A stretch of DNA of 64,000 nt from Vitis vinifera (GCF_030704535.1 NC_081807.1:1033001-1097000); one strand, 5' to 3'; counted from the first letter of the stretch, positions 36,604 through 49,395 are shown. The notes: generated by a model from the sequence alone, not told the origin. Translations and numbers: made by a program.

Positions 36604-36708
36604 TCAACGGTAAAAATGCCATATAATGTGGCCTTCTTTTCCCTCTTCTGTCTTGCTGAAATGGAGATGAAAATCAAGCACAACCCATTAGAGTAAGAGA
36701 GAGAGAGC

Positions 36709-36761
<53 letters not shown>

Positions 36762-39710
36762 GTTATTAAATAATTTTGTTCCGATAGAATCTTATTTAGG
36801 AAAAGGCTGGTCTCTAGTTTTATTAGAAAATGAAAAATTATGCAGTACAAGAGTTCAACATAGATTTCATTTTAAATGCATTATGAATAGAATAAATGAA
36901 TATAGAATAATATTGCATTTGTAATCATATCAGTCATATGTGGAAATAAGCAATGAAGAAAAGTGTTACAGAGGAACCATGTTCTAGGGCCCCTTTTTTT
37001 AAGAACTCTGTGACTCAACTAATCAAATGTATGAGTAATCAAAAATGATATTTGAGCATAAAAGAGTTAGTTACCTTCTAATTTTATGCCATTCAGAAGG
37101 ATATGGCAAGGAAGAAATCCAACGATGATATGCAACATTGACATCTACCTTCCTTAGATGTAAGAGCTCACCAAGTCCATCGATGTTGAAGTAACATTCA
37201 AAAATCTGCAAGTGAGTAAGTTTTGGCATGCCACCCTTATTTATAATCAACAACCTTGGTGATGTTCGTAAGCCAGAAAGTTGAAGGATTTTGAGTTGAG
37301 GAAAGCCATCTGCAGATACTTGCATTTCCTCTTCAAGGTATTTGGACATTCTTCTTAATCTGAAAATCAACAATTTTGGCAACTTCTCTAAAATCATCAT
37401 ATGGCCATGGCCTAGCCTAATATTTTCCAACGTCAATTGTGTTAAACTTGGCGGGAACTCATCTGCTTTAGGTAACATCGGTATTGATCCTTTCAACAGC
37501 AACTTAGATAGATGAAGCCAAGAATTCATGACAAAGCATGGAATAAAGTTAGGTGATACTGCCTCAAGATACAAGGAGCGAAGATTCGCAAGCTTAGCAA
37601 TGGAGTTTGAAAACTCAGCCACTGTCACATCATCCACTTCTATTTTCAATTTTCGAAGGCTAGTGAACTCGCTTGTGTCATTTTGTTGCCAATCACTAAA
37701 ATATATGCCTGAGAGAGTTTGAAGATTTCTCAGGGTATCAATTTGTAATGGTTTGCCAACTTTTTTATAATACGAGAGGAAAAGGTATCGTAGATTTTCC
37801 ATTTTTTGTATCAGAATTGGTACTTCTGTGGAAAATTCTACACCCAGAGTTTGTAAACCTTTTAACTTACCTAAGAAGCTCAAAAGGTATGGGTCATTGA
37901 AATTTTCAACCCTCTTTAATGTCAAGTATCTTAAATGAACTAGTTTCCCAAGTGAATTTGGTTGGCTTATGATACCTACTGCTTCCAAGTCCAACACTCT
38001 AAGCAATTTGAAATACTTATAAATAAAATTTGAGGATAGAGGTCGGTCTCCAAAAAAGAGGAGAGAACGAACGTATGAAGTTGAATTTTGTTTGGAAGCA
38101 TACCTCTTGAAGTCTAAATAGATACCTAGTCGACGGGATTTGGTTGAAGGGAGAGATGAACTAGTTGAGGAAGGAGAAACTATGTCATTTTTAATCTCAA
38201 AAAAGTTTTGCTCCTTCGCCTTTTTTATGCATAAATCCCGTACTAGATCATGAATCCGACATCGTGTGACTCTCTCATTAACACTCACTGACACCACTTG
38301 AACCAAGTTTCTGTTGATTAACTGATTCAAATAATCCTCAGCGGTGTCCTCCAGTCTCTGTTCATCTTGTTGTGTAATAAAACCCTCCGCAATCCATAGA
38401 AGGAGTAAACGTCTCTTGGAGATAACCTTATCTTCTGGAAAGAGGCCTAGATAAAGAAAGCAGGATTTCAAGTTGTGGGGCAGATCGATGTAGCTTAAGC
38501 TCAATATTGCATCTACTCCATTGCTTACTGCGAAGTGCGCCCGGAGTTTGTTGAACACTTCTTCCCACACAGTCAGTAACTGCGTTCTGGATGATAGCAA
38601 GCCTCCCAATACAACAATAGCCAATGGTAAACCAGCGCATTTCTTCACCATCTTTTCCCCAAGTTCCTTTAACTCTGGAGGACAACTCTCGGTAACATTG
38701 CCAGGGATTGCACTTCTACAAAACAACTTCCAACTCTCTTCTTCGGAGAGAAGTTTCACTTCGTAGGGAACACTTTGAGCATCTGCTTGCAAAGCAACAT
38801 TCTTGTTTCTAGTTGTAAGAAGTAATCTGCTGCCATTGTTCTCCTCTGGGAACGCCTTTGCAAGGCATTTCCAATCGTCACTTTCCCATATGTCATCCAA
38901 AACTACCAAAAATCTTTTCTCCTTCAGACGCTCGTGAAGGAAATCCCCGAACTCGTGCTCTTGCATTTTCTCTATCTTCTTTGCTTCATCTTCATTTGGT
39001 TTATAGGGAATTTGGTTTAGAATATTCTGGAAAACGTCTCTGGGTCTACAATCTTGGGATACATAAGCCCAGGCACGACAAAACCGAAAATAACCCATGA
39101 CTTGGCTATCGTTGTAGACTTTTTTGGCAAGAGTAGTTTTGCCTATGCCGCCCATTCCTACTATAGAAACGGCACGGCGTCTTTCATCCCCTTTCACAAG
39201 CTGCTCCACGAGCTTATCAGTGTCTTCCTTGAGGCCCACAATAATCTCTTCTTTTACAAGAGGAGAGATATATCTTAGCTTTTGTAGCCTCTGACCTGCT
39301 TGACTAGTTGCTTCTCCAATGCTATTGATTCCGTACGTTTCCCGACTCTTCGAGATGTCCTGGATCTTAATTTGGATGGCTTCAATTTCCTTGCCAACCT
39401 TACAAGAACTCACCAGCTTTTTGAACATGCGGCAGGGGAAGAACTTTGTCCTTCCAGACTCTACATTGAAGATAAAGGCATCTATAGCGTCCTCAGCATC
39501 ATAAGCAACATCCTGGATCTCAGAAACCCAGTGGCGCACCCTCTCATCTTCTTGCTGCTTTGCATCCGCATCTTTCAAGAAGCATTGCATCCGCTTCAGC
39601 TCTCTCTGCATCCGATCGACTTGCTCATGCACCCCTTTCAAGAAAATTGCTTTTTGAAGGAGTGCGTCACCAATCCTTTCGACAGCGAAGGAAACTGCAG
39701 ACTCGGCCAT
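36604..39710 (-). CDS. NLR5: intact CC-NB-ARC-LRR resistance protein
   Basis: Exon 1 is 39710-37075 and the last exon 36655-36604 (52 bp), giving 895 aa ending TEEGKEGHIIWHFYR. Without splicing, the frame stops at once after the donor (TAA at 37071-37073, 879 aa). Domains: coiled coil 1-150 with DAEDAIDAF, P-loop GMGGIGKTT (185-193), kinase-2 LVVLDDIW (about 268-275), GLPL, RNBS-D CFLYLGLFPED, IHD in place of MHD, then LRRs to the end. The coiled coil is closer to NLR4, NLR6 and NLR8 than to NLR1. It is a cytoplasmic immune receptor by family. It is the intact partner of NLR4 in the recent tandem duplication. No lesion is seen. Confidence 0.9.
36695..36758. repeat. (GA)n microsatellite
   Basis: Long, slightly interrupted GA run in the 419-bp last intron of NLR5. 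Unit A has only a short GA run at about 32175-32192, so the tract expanded or shrank after duplication. Confidence 0.9.
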
Positions 39711-41029
39711 GAAAATAGATTTGATACTCTCAAAGGAACAGTAGCTTATGTTTTGTCAAAGTTTTGGTGCCAAACCCCAGATTACACTTTCCCCTTACAC
39801 TGCAATTTAGCCTCCTCGATTTGTTGTTAGGGAGCCAATTGCTTTCCTCGTCCGTAAGATTGATACCAATCCTTCAGTTGTTTCTCATCTCTTTGTGCTT
39901 TCCTTCTGCTAGTATCAAAACTAAAACCTAAAGGTGTGCTTCGTCTCTTTAAAAAAGAAAAAGGAGCCTCAGCTTGAGTTTAAGAACATCTAATTTTTGG
40001 CCCTTGGAAGGAAAGAATCTAGGACTAGTCCATTAATTTTCACTTGTCTCTTTAATGCAGATTCCTTGGCTCTAGCAAGCATCATGCCATCAAACTGCCC
40101 TGTATTGGTTTAGTTTCCACCCCGAAAAATATAACTCATGAATCCTCTCCTGGGAGGCTAAAAAAATACTGGAAGAATGATAAAAATCGCAATACAGCTG
40201 GCTCAATTTTGCATGTCTTCTCTAACATACGAGTCTTTTCTTAATTTTTGAGAGTTAACAATTTTGATAGCTTCACCAAAATTGCTATGGTGTTGCAGTG
40301 CAGGCCATATCCTTCTAATGTCAACGGTATGAGATTCTTGAGCTCGGCATTGGAGTCTGAGAACTTGGCCAACTCACTTGACCATCCAAGCCTCTCATCA
40401 GATTAATTGTGATTAAGACTTTATGCATCTCTTTGTTGTTATCAACTCAATTCCAATTCACATTGGAGGTACAGTTGTTTTTGTCTTCTTTTGTGGAGTG
40501 ACTAATTCTACTAATTGATCATGCTTGACTAGTCTGTGTGAATGGCATAGTATGGCATAGTTCATTTTCGTGAATTCAGAACATGTATGATGTAAGTGAG
40601 TTGGGTTCGGAAAGTTATTCAATTAATCTGTTCCATGAATATAACAGAATTCTCTGCAGATTAGCAATTCATGTTATAAATTTCACTGTCAAACGCATTA
40701 GAACAGCTTTTCCATTATGTATCAGAACTAGAAGTGAAGGGAGATGAATTACAGGGCTGGATCTAAATCACACCAAAATACAAGAACAATAAACAATAAA
40801 CAAATCATACACTGTCACATGCTGTAAAAACAATTATAATTGAGTTGATGACAATCTGCATCGAATACAATCTCTGTCACAAATAATTATTCTAATAACA
40901 AGTTCAGACAGTCGCTGACCTGACAAGGTCTTGATAAGGCATGCATTTTCACTTCCAAATATAATAGAAAACAGAGTCTGTATATTCATTATATGATCTT
41001 CTTGTACTGTTGCTTGTAACCCCAACACG
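39711..41029. other. NLR5 promoter side, end of unit B, NLR6 3' flank
   Basis: 39711-40541 is the near-identical twin of the NLR4 5' flank. Beyond 40541 the two units diverge. 40740-41029 matches the usual CNL 3' flank (GACAGTCGCTGACC...AAGGTCTTGAT). No other gene. Confidence 0.55.
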
Positions 41030-43309
41030 CATCAAGTGCCATCTCCTGAGACCAAATTCAGGCGTCCTGAAATGGATATAAAAATCAAGAGCAACATATA
41101 CTAGAGTATTAGGCCAAGAAAAAAGAAAAGAGTAGATCCTTAAAATTTTGATTTTTATAGAGGGTCAGTGAGTAGGGTTATTGTTGATTTTGTTTGGATA
41201 GAATCTCATGTGGGAAAAAGGCTACTCTCTAGTTTTATTACAAAATTAATAAAAAAGATATGCAGTATAGGAGTTCAATATGGATTTCGTTATGAAGGGA
41301 TTTCCAATAATATAATTGGTCATATGTGGAAAAAGTGCCATGAAAAAAATAGCAAGTGTTAAGAGCAATTAACCATCCTCTAGGACCCGTTTTTAGAAGT
41401 TGATGTATGACAGTATGAGCGAGGAAAAATGAAATTGAGCATAAAAGAGTTGGGTACCTTTCTGCATAACGCCAATTGGGTGCACCAAGGCAAGGAAGAA
41501 ATCCAGCTAGGATGATATGGATGTGAATCAATGAAATCTGCCTTCTGCAGATGGAAGAGCTCAACAAGTCCATCATGTCCAAGACACTTTCAAAAATCTG
41601 CAAGTGAGTTAGCTTTGACATGCCACCCTTCTCTATAATCAACCTCTTCCAGTTGCCTAAACTAGAAAGTTGGAGAACTTCGAGTTGAGGAAAGCCACTT
41701 GTAGATACTTGCATTTTCTTTCCAAGATATGAGTCCTCCCTTAATTTTAGAGTCCTCAATTTTGGCAGCTTCTCCAAAATCACCATAGGTCATGTTCCAA
41801 CCCGGGTCCTTTCCAAGGTCAATTGTGTTAGATTTGGCAGAAATTCATGTGGATTGCATAATTGCCTTATGGGCGTGTTTATGTTTAGCTTGGATACCTT
41901 GAGCCAAGAGTTCATGACACATAATGAAATATTGGAGAAATCAATTGCCAAAAGATACAAGGAGCGAAGATTCTCTAGCTTAGCAATGGAGTTTGAGAAC
42001 TCAGGCACTTCTAAGGCAAATTCCCCCTGTAGTTTTAATTTTTGAAGGCTAGTTAGCTTACTTGTATCATTTTGGTGCCAATCACTAAACCATATGCTGG
42101 ACAGAGTTTGGAGATTACTTAAGAGTGTTAATTCACAAAGGCATTCCATCTTGTCTTTCATATAGGAGGAAAAGGTGTTGTAGATTTTCCATTTTCAGTA
42201 TCATTGTTGGTACTTCCACAACCCAATCGATATCCAATGTCTGCAAACTTCTTAAATTGCCCAAGGAGCTTGGAAGATAAAGGAAGGACCTCGGATGTAA
42301 TCTTAAGTATCTTAAATGAATCAATTTCCCAATTGAACTTGGCAGGCCTATCTCTTTTTGTGCTTTCAAGTCTCACACTCTAAGCAATTTGAAATACTTG
42401 TAAACAAAATCTAGTTGTATTATACTAGAGTATTCATATTTTAATTTGAAAAGAGGAAAGTGCGAATGTATGGAGTTGAATGTTCCATGGAAGCGTACCT
42501 CTTCAAGTCGAAATAAATACCTTGTTGACAGGGTTTGGTTGAAAGAAGAAATTAACTAGTTGAGGGAGGAGAAACTATGTTAATATCAAAAAAGTTTTCC
42601 TCATTCGCCTTTTTTATGGACAAATCCCGTACTATATCATGAATCCTGAATTTTTTAATTTTCTCAATGGTACTGACCGTTACAACTTGAACCAAGTTTC
42701 TATCAATTAACTCTTAAGGTAATCATCAGCCATGTCCTCCAATTCTTTGTCTATCTTTTGTGGAACAAAACCCTCTGCCATCCATAGGAGTAATTTCCTT
42801 GTGGGGATCACCTGGTCTTCTGGGAGGAGGCCTAGATAAAGAAAGCATGATCTCTAGTTGTGGGGCAGCTCAATGTAGCTTAAACTCAATATTGCATCTA
42901 CTCCTTTGTCTCTGGAGAAGTGTGCCTGTAAGTTGTTGAGCACATTTTCCCATTCAGTCGGTGATTGATTTTTGGACGATAACAAGCCTCCCAATACAAC
43001 AATGGCCAATGGTAAACCAACACATTTCTTCACCATCTTCTCCCCATATTCCTTTAACTCTGGAGGACAACTCCCAGTATCATTGTCAGGGATTGCAGTT
43101 CTACAAAACAACTTCCAACACTCTGCTTCACAGAGAAGTGGCATGCATTTCATAGGGAACACTCTGAATATTTGCTTGCAAAGCAACATCCCTATTTCAA
43201 GTTGTAAGAAGTAATCTACTGCCATTGCTTTCCTTTGGGAAGACGTTTGTGAGAAATTTCCAATCTTCAACGTTCCATAGGTCATCCAAAACTACCAAGT
43301 ATGTTCTTT

Positions 43310-46300
43310 TGTGAACACACGATTTCATTCATATGCTGATATATAAATATTACAATTTTAGGCACATTACTATTGAGTCAATACCAAACCCAACTAACAC
43401 ATCTAGCTTTTTCAAAAACAAATTCCACAAAATACGGATTTTCACACCTTTACAACTAATCCTACTGTTAACAAAAGATACAAAAGATTTCTTAAAGTAT
43501 CTATAAAATTCTCAAATTCTAACACTTCTCCTTGAGAATTTTCTTAGAGACTCCAAGCCTTGATCTTAGCTCTTCGAACTTGGCTTTGGAAAGTGCCTTA
43601 GTTAATATGTCAGCAATCTGATTTTCTGAGCAACAATGCACCATATTGACTTCACCATTCTTCTCAGCTTCTCTAATTGCATGAAACTTCACATTTATGT
43701 GTTTGGTTCTTCCATGCTGCACAGGGTTTTTTGTAATAGCAATGGTTGACTTGTTGTCAACCCAAATTACAGTAGCATCTACTTGGCTTTGCCCCAAATC
43801 ACTCAGCAGTTTCCTTAGCTAAATAGCTTGGTTTGCAGTTGCTGCTGTAGAAATATACTCAGCTTCTGCTGAGGATTGAGCCACGACCTCTTGTTTTTTT
43901 GAATTCTATGAAAAAACTCCACTACCAAACGAGAAAGCATAACCAGAAGTGCTTTTGGAATCATCTAAACTTCCTACCCAGTCACTGTCTGCATATCCTT
44001 GGAGTTCTTTACTTTCTTTCTTAACAAACCACAAACCATAGTCAAAAGTACCTCTAATGCACCTTAGAACTCTCTTAGCTACCCCAAAATGAATTTTACT
44101 AGGTGAGTGCATAAACCTTGAGAGTAGGCTTGCTGAGAACATTAAACTTGGCCTTGTAGCAGATAAGTAGAGCAGACTACCTATTAGGCTTCTGTAAACA
44201 GAGGCATCTGCTTTGATGTTAACTTCATTATTTGATAATTTCTCATTCACAACCAAAGGAGTTGCTACAGATTTGGATCTTTCCATATGAAACTTCTTCA
44301 AAACCTTCATAGCATACTTCTGTTGTGAGATGAAGATTCCAGCTTCACATTGGTGAATTTTGATGCCCAACAAATATTTCATCTCACCCAAATTGGACAT
44401 TTCAAACTCACTTTCCATCTGCATCATGAATTGCTTCAAGATTTTTGAATTACAACCTGTAACCAGCAAGTCATCTACATACAAAGAGACAATAAGCTGA
44501 ACTTCTTCTTGAACCTTCAACACATATAGAGTGGCTTCACTTTCACTTCTTTTAAATCCTTGCTGCAGTAGATAGGCATCAATTCTACTATACCAAGCTC
44601 TTGGTGCTTGTTTCAAGCCATAGAGAGCTTTGCGGAGCTTGTAAACTTTGTCTTCACAACCTGAAACTTGAAATCCTTCTGGTTGCTCAACATAAATATC
44701 TTCTTCAAGCACACCATTTAGAAAGGCAGACTTCACATCAAGATGATGAATTTTCCAGCCCATCTTTGCAGCTAAAGCCACCAGAAGCCTTATAGTATCA
44801 TGCCTAGCCACTGGAGCAAAAGTATTTGAAAAATCAACACCATACTCTTGAGAATAGCCCTTTACAACCAATTTGGCCTTAAGTTTGTTTACAGAATGAT
44901 TTGAGTTATATTTGATTCTGAAAACCCACTTAACTCCAATTATCTTTTGATTTTTGGGTCTATCAACCAGCTCCCAAGTTCCATTTTTCTTTATCATTTT
45001 TAGCTCATCCTCCATTGCAACTCTCCACCCATTTTGTTTAGCAGCTTCATCATAACATGTAGGCTCCTGTAATGCTACATCACATCACTCATATATTTCA
45101 TCAAGTAACCTTGTTCCTCTTACTGGAACATCATCTAAGTTATCAGCACCAACTTCATCTTCAGTTTCTTCTGGAATTTGGGGAATGGTTACTCCGATTT
45201 GATCAACATCTTCTACTTCTATCTCATTTTTCTCCCAGTTCCATACTGCCGCTTCATCAACTTTGATGTCCCTGCTAACCATTATTTTTTTTGTTTTCAA
45301 ATTGAAAACTCTATAGCCCTTGGAGGTTGAGCTATATCCCAGGAAGATTCCCATTTCAGCTTTGTAGTCCAACTTCTCTCTTTTCACATCTGGCACATGA
45401 GTGTAACACAAACTCCCAAATACTTTCAAGTGCTCCACAGCTGGTTTAACTCCATACCAAGCCTCAAATGAAGTTTTATTCTTCATAGCTTTGGTTGGAA
45501 GTCTGTTCAACAAATACACAGCTGTGTTAACAGCTTCTGTCTAGAAACACTTGGGCATTTTCTTTTCAAATAGCAGACACCTTGTCATCTCCATAATGGT
45601 TCTATTCTTCCTCTCACTCACTCCATTTTGTTGAGGGGAGTAAGTGACAGTCAACTAATGTACAATTCCAACTTCAACACAAAACCTGTCAAACTTGTCT
45701 GATGTATATTCAGTCCCATTATCTGATCTTATTACCTTAATGCTGCAATTTGCTTGATTTTCTACCAAGGCCTTGAAATTCTGAAACACACTAGCCACTT
45801 TTGATTTTTGCTTCATAAAGAAAACCTAACACATCCTTGTTTTATCATCTATGAACAGGATGAAATACCTGTTTCCATTCAGCGAGGGTGTCTTCATTGG
45901 TCTACACACATCAGTATGGATCAATTGCAACCTTTCTGAAGCTCTCTAGGCCTTGTTTACAGGAAATGACAATCTACTTTGCTTCCCAAATTGACAGACT
46001 TGACACACATTTTTTTCATCACAAATGACAGGTAGGCCTTGTGTTAAGCCTTTCTGATGCAAGTGTTTAAGTGCAGCATAATGAAAATGGCCAAATCTCT
46101 TGTGCCACAACACAGACTCATCAACAACAGTGGTATAGGCATGCAAATTAGTCTCTTTCCACTTAATTGGAAAGCTTTTGTCTCTCATTTTCACAGTCAT
46201 CAACTTACAACCAACATTATCAACAACGGTGCAGGACATTTTTTGAAAATGCAAAGAATAATTCTTCTCTAGCATTTGACCCACACTTAATAAGCTTTGA

Positions 46301-47786
46301 CTAATTTCAGGCACAAACAGCACATATGAGATATATTTAATATCTGTTGGAGTCTCAACAGCAACAACTCCCTTGCCCTTGACATCAACCAAATCTCCAT
46401 TTCCAATCTTCACTTTCGACTTATATGACTGATCCAACTCCTTGAAATAACTCAATTCAGGAGTCATTTGGTTTGTACAACCATTGTCAATAAGCTAAGT
46501 TTCTGTATAGCTACTCGTTGCATGACTTGTAATAATAAACAATTGCTCTTGTTGTTGTTGATTTTCAGCCATTTGTGCTTGTTGTCCTTGCTCCCCTTGC
46601 TGATCATTTTTATTCTTGCATACCTTCTCTACATGACCAAATTGCTTGCATGATCTACATTGTACACTAGGCTTATACCAACAAAAATTCTCTGAATGAC
46701 TCTATTTCTTGCAGTGAGGACATGGAGGATATCTCTTCTTGCCACCACTTTTCCTTCCTTGGCCCTCATTCTTCTCTTTATCTTTTTTTCTCACCAGATT
46801 GCTTTTTATCTCTGCCTTGAGAAGCTTTTCTTTTTTGCAGTGCAAGAAAAGCTTCTTCATTGCTTTCTTCCTGTCTCATTGATCTCCTCTGTTCTTGAGC
46901 TTGAAAAGCATGAACAAGCTCAGCCAAGGAAATTTTGGTTAAATCCTTTGAGTTTTCAAGTGAAGAGATCTTGGACTCAAATCTTTCAGGCAAGCTCACT
47001 AGAACTTTCTCTACAACCCTTTGGTTTGTTAGTTCCTCACCAAGAAGCCGGATTTTGTTAACAACTTCCATGAGCTTGTCTACATATTCTTTGATGAACT
47101 CATTGTCTTTCATCCTCAAAACTTCAAATTGCCTCTTCAGATTCAGAATCTGCATTTGCCTAGTTCTGTCACTCCCCAAATACATCTCCTTGAGCTTGTC
47201 CCATGCCTCTTTTGGTGTTTCGCAAGCCATAATCCTTGTGAAAATTGGTTCTGAGACAGCAGCATGGATGTAAGATAAAGCTCTTGGAGTTTTAGCTTCT
47301 TCTTCTTCATGAGCCCCGATTTGATTGAGGGTTGGATTGTTTCCCAAAGGCTCTATTTGTCTTTCAGTTTCAACCCACTGCCACAAACCAAGACCTCTCA
47401 GGTAAGCTTTCATCTTAACAGCCCAAACTTGATAGTTTTCACCATTGAAAACTGGGGTTGAAAGAGCAGACGTATTGTTGGAAGCCATGAGGGTTTTTAG
47501 AGAAAGCCTTGCTGGTGGTTTTTTTTTTTCCACTCATAGGTCCTATTAAGATCTTTTTGGTGCTCTGATACCATGCGAACACACAATTTCATTCATATGC
47601 TGATATATAAATATTACAATTTTAGGCACATTACTGTTGAGTCAATACCAAACCGAACTAACATCTAGCTTTTTCAAAAACAAATTCAACAAAATACGGA
47701 TCTTCACACCTTTACAACTAATCCTACTGTTAACAAAAGATACAAAATATTTCTTAAAGTATCTATAAAATTCTCAAATTCTAACA
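43310..47786 (-). mobile_element. Copia LTR retrotransposon inserted in NLR6
   Basis: Fossil LTR element, 4.48 kb, minus orientation. The 5' LTR is 47574-47786 and the 3' LTR 43310-43524, both TGTTAG...CA. The primer site TGGTATCAGAGC (initiator Met tRNA type) follows the 5' LTR, and a purine-rich tract precedes the 3' LTR. Parts in order: gag with UBN2-like domain (about 47.5-46.8 kb), zinc-knuckle and protease region, GAG-pre-integrase and integrase (about 46.5-45.1 kb), reverse transcriptase (about 45.0-43.9 kb), RNase H (about 43.8-43.5 kb). The order integrase before RT fixes it as Copia. The target duplication TCTTT is perfect (43305-43309, 47787-47791). The coding region is broken in several places. 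The LTRs differ by about 3% by eye, suggesting an age of roughly 1 My or a little more at common plant rates. Confidence 0.93.
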
Positions 47787-48375
47787 TCTTTCCTTCAATT
47801 GGTCATAAAGGAAATCCCCCAACTCATTTTCTTGCAATCCCTCTATCCTCTCTGCTTCTTCTTTAGTTAGTTTAGAAACTTGGTTTATAATCCGCTGAAA
47901 TATGTCTCTCGGTTTGCAGTCTAGCGGTGCATAAACTCATGCTCTATTATCTTGAAAACGATGAACAACTCTGCTATCATTATAGACTTTTTTGGCAAGA
48001 GTTGTTTTGCCTATGCTGCCCATTCCTACTATAGAAACGGCACGGCTCCTTTCATCCCCTTCCACAAGCTGCATCACTACATTCTCTGTCTCTTCCTTTA
48101 GGCCCACAACAACCTCTTCTATGACACGAGGAGAGGCATATCTTAGTCTCTGGAGCCTCAACTTGCTTTACTGCTAGTTGCTTCTCCAATGCTTTTGATT
48201 CCATAAGTTTCCCGACTCTTTGAGATGTCCTAGATCTTAATTTGGATGGCTTCAATTGCCTCGCCAACCTTATAAGGACTCACCAGCTTTTTGAACATGC
48301 GCCAGGGGAAGAACTTTGTCCTTCAAGACTCTTCATTGAAGATGAAAACATCTATAGTGTCCTCAGCATCATAAG

Positions 48376-48634
48376 TGTTAGAGCTTGGCAACCTGAATTC
48401 TTTTTTTGTCCAACTTGAAAAGTTTGCCATGCGACATATGTGATGAAGAAAAATTATGGATTTTTTGCCCTGGCAATATGGACTTCATTTATTTATGCAT
48501 TAGCTGCTTGATTCTCTCCCCTTTTGTACTAATTTTTGACATAATTGATTTTCTTTTCCTCTACCCCTAATTTTTCCCATTTAGGATTTTCCACATAAAT
48601 TTGTGTGTCCTTATGTTCTTGTTTTTTCGTAACA
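48376..48634 (+). mobile_element. Solo LTR (Copia-like), 259 bp
   Basis: Starts TGTTAG and ends GTAACA, flanked by the perfect 5-bp duplication ATAAG (48371-48375 and 48635-48639). Removing it joins CNL coiled-coil sequence exactly as in NLR5 (CAGCATCATAAGCAA). No internal region remains. The 3' part (ATTTAGGATTTTCCAC) resembles Copia LTRs in plus orientation. It is unrelated to the LTRs of the element at 43310-47786. Confidence 0.85.
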
Positions 48635-48732
48635 ATAAGCAAGATCCCAGATCTCGGAAACCCAGTTGCGCATCCTCTCATCTTCTTGCTGCCTTGCATC
48701 TGCATCTTTCAAGAAGAATAGCATCCACTTAA

Positions 48733-49395
48733 CTCTGGAGGACAACTCTCAGGGTCATCTCCTGGGAATGCAGTCCTACAAAACAGCCTCCAGCTCTCGT
48801 TTGCAGAAAGAAGTTGAATTGTATGCTGAACACTTAGGGGATCAGCATGCAGAGCAACATCCTTATTTCGAGTTGTGAGAAGTAACCTGCTGCCATTTCT
48901 CTCCCTAGGAAACGCATTTGGAACATATTTCCAATCTTCACTCTTCCATAAATCATCAAAAACTACGAAGTATCTTTTCTCCTTCAGATAGTCATGGAGG
49001 AAATCCCGCAGCTCATCCTCTTGCAATTTCTCGGTCCTCTCCGCCTCACATTCACTTGACAAAGAAATTTGGTTTATAATTCTCTGAAAAATGTCTCTGG
49101 GTTTACAGTCTAGAGACACATATACCCAAGCTCGACAATACTGAAAATGATTCACCACTCTTCTATCGTTATAGACTTTCTTGGCAAGAGTAGTTTTGCC
49201 TATCCCTCCCATTCCCACAATTGAAACCACAGTTCGCCTTTGGTCCTTTCTCAGCAGCCGCTCCACTAGCTGAATTGTATCATTCTGGAGGCCGACGATA
49301 CCCTGATCCTCTATTCGAGGAGATGATTGCCTGAGCTTCATCAGCATCTGACTTGCGCTGTTGGTTGCTTCCCCAATATTTGTGATTCCATAGGG
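48733..49395 (-). pseudogene. NLR7: CNL NB-ARC fragment
   Basis: A single open stretch from the linker (ASQMLMKLRQSSPRIEDQG) through P-loop GMGGIGKTT, RNBS-A, FVVFDDLWKSEDW (kinase-2), GSRLLLTTRNKD and FCRTAFPGDDPESCPPEL. It then breaks off and runs directly into the coiled coil of NLR6. The coiled coil of NLR7 itself is absent beyond 49395, and everything after RNBS-C is lost. The NB-ARC sequence is clean, with all motifs up to RNBS-C, so the truncation may be fairly recent. Confidence 0.85.

Larger units (their letters stand above)
29371..40541. repeat. Recent tandem segmental duplication (units A and B)
   Basis: Unit A is about 29371-35394 and unit B about 35395-40541. Both begin with the same membrane-protein relic (TGGTG.AACTGGGCCTTGTAG) and both contain a CNL (NLR4, NLR5) and the same flanks. 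Unit A also carries the 1.46-kb hAT element. The 5' flanks of the two CNLs differ by only about 6 bases in 830 by eye, while parts of the LRR differ by over 10%. Confidence 0.9.
41030..48732 (-). pseudogene. NLR6: CNL pseudogene split by two LTR insertions
   Basis: Four parts in order on the minus strand: coiled coil 48732-48635; coiled coil to RNBS-A 48375-47787 (DISKSRETYGI; P-loop GMGSIGKTT with G to S); kinase-2 and the rest of NB-ARC 43309 to about 42370 (VGLPLAIVVLGGLL); LRRs to about 41460, then a degraded last exon near 41030-41070. Frameshifts and stops occur in most parts, for example after SYIELPHN (42854) and several in the LRRs. The two gaps are exactly the Copia element and the solo LTR, each with a 5-bp duplication. 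The 5' end is fused to NLR7 at about 48732. Not functional. Confidence 0.88.

Noticed and set aside
44600-47300. Plus-strand frames opposite the Copia element
   Set aside because: Shadows of the retrotransposon coding strand.
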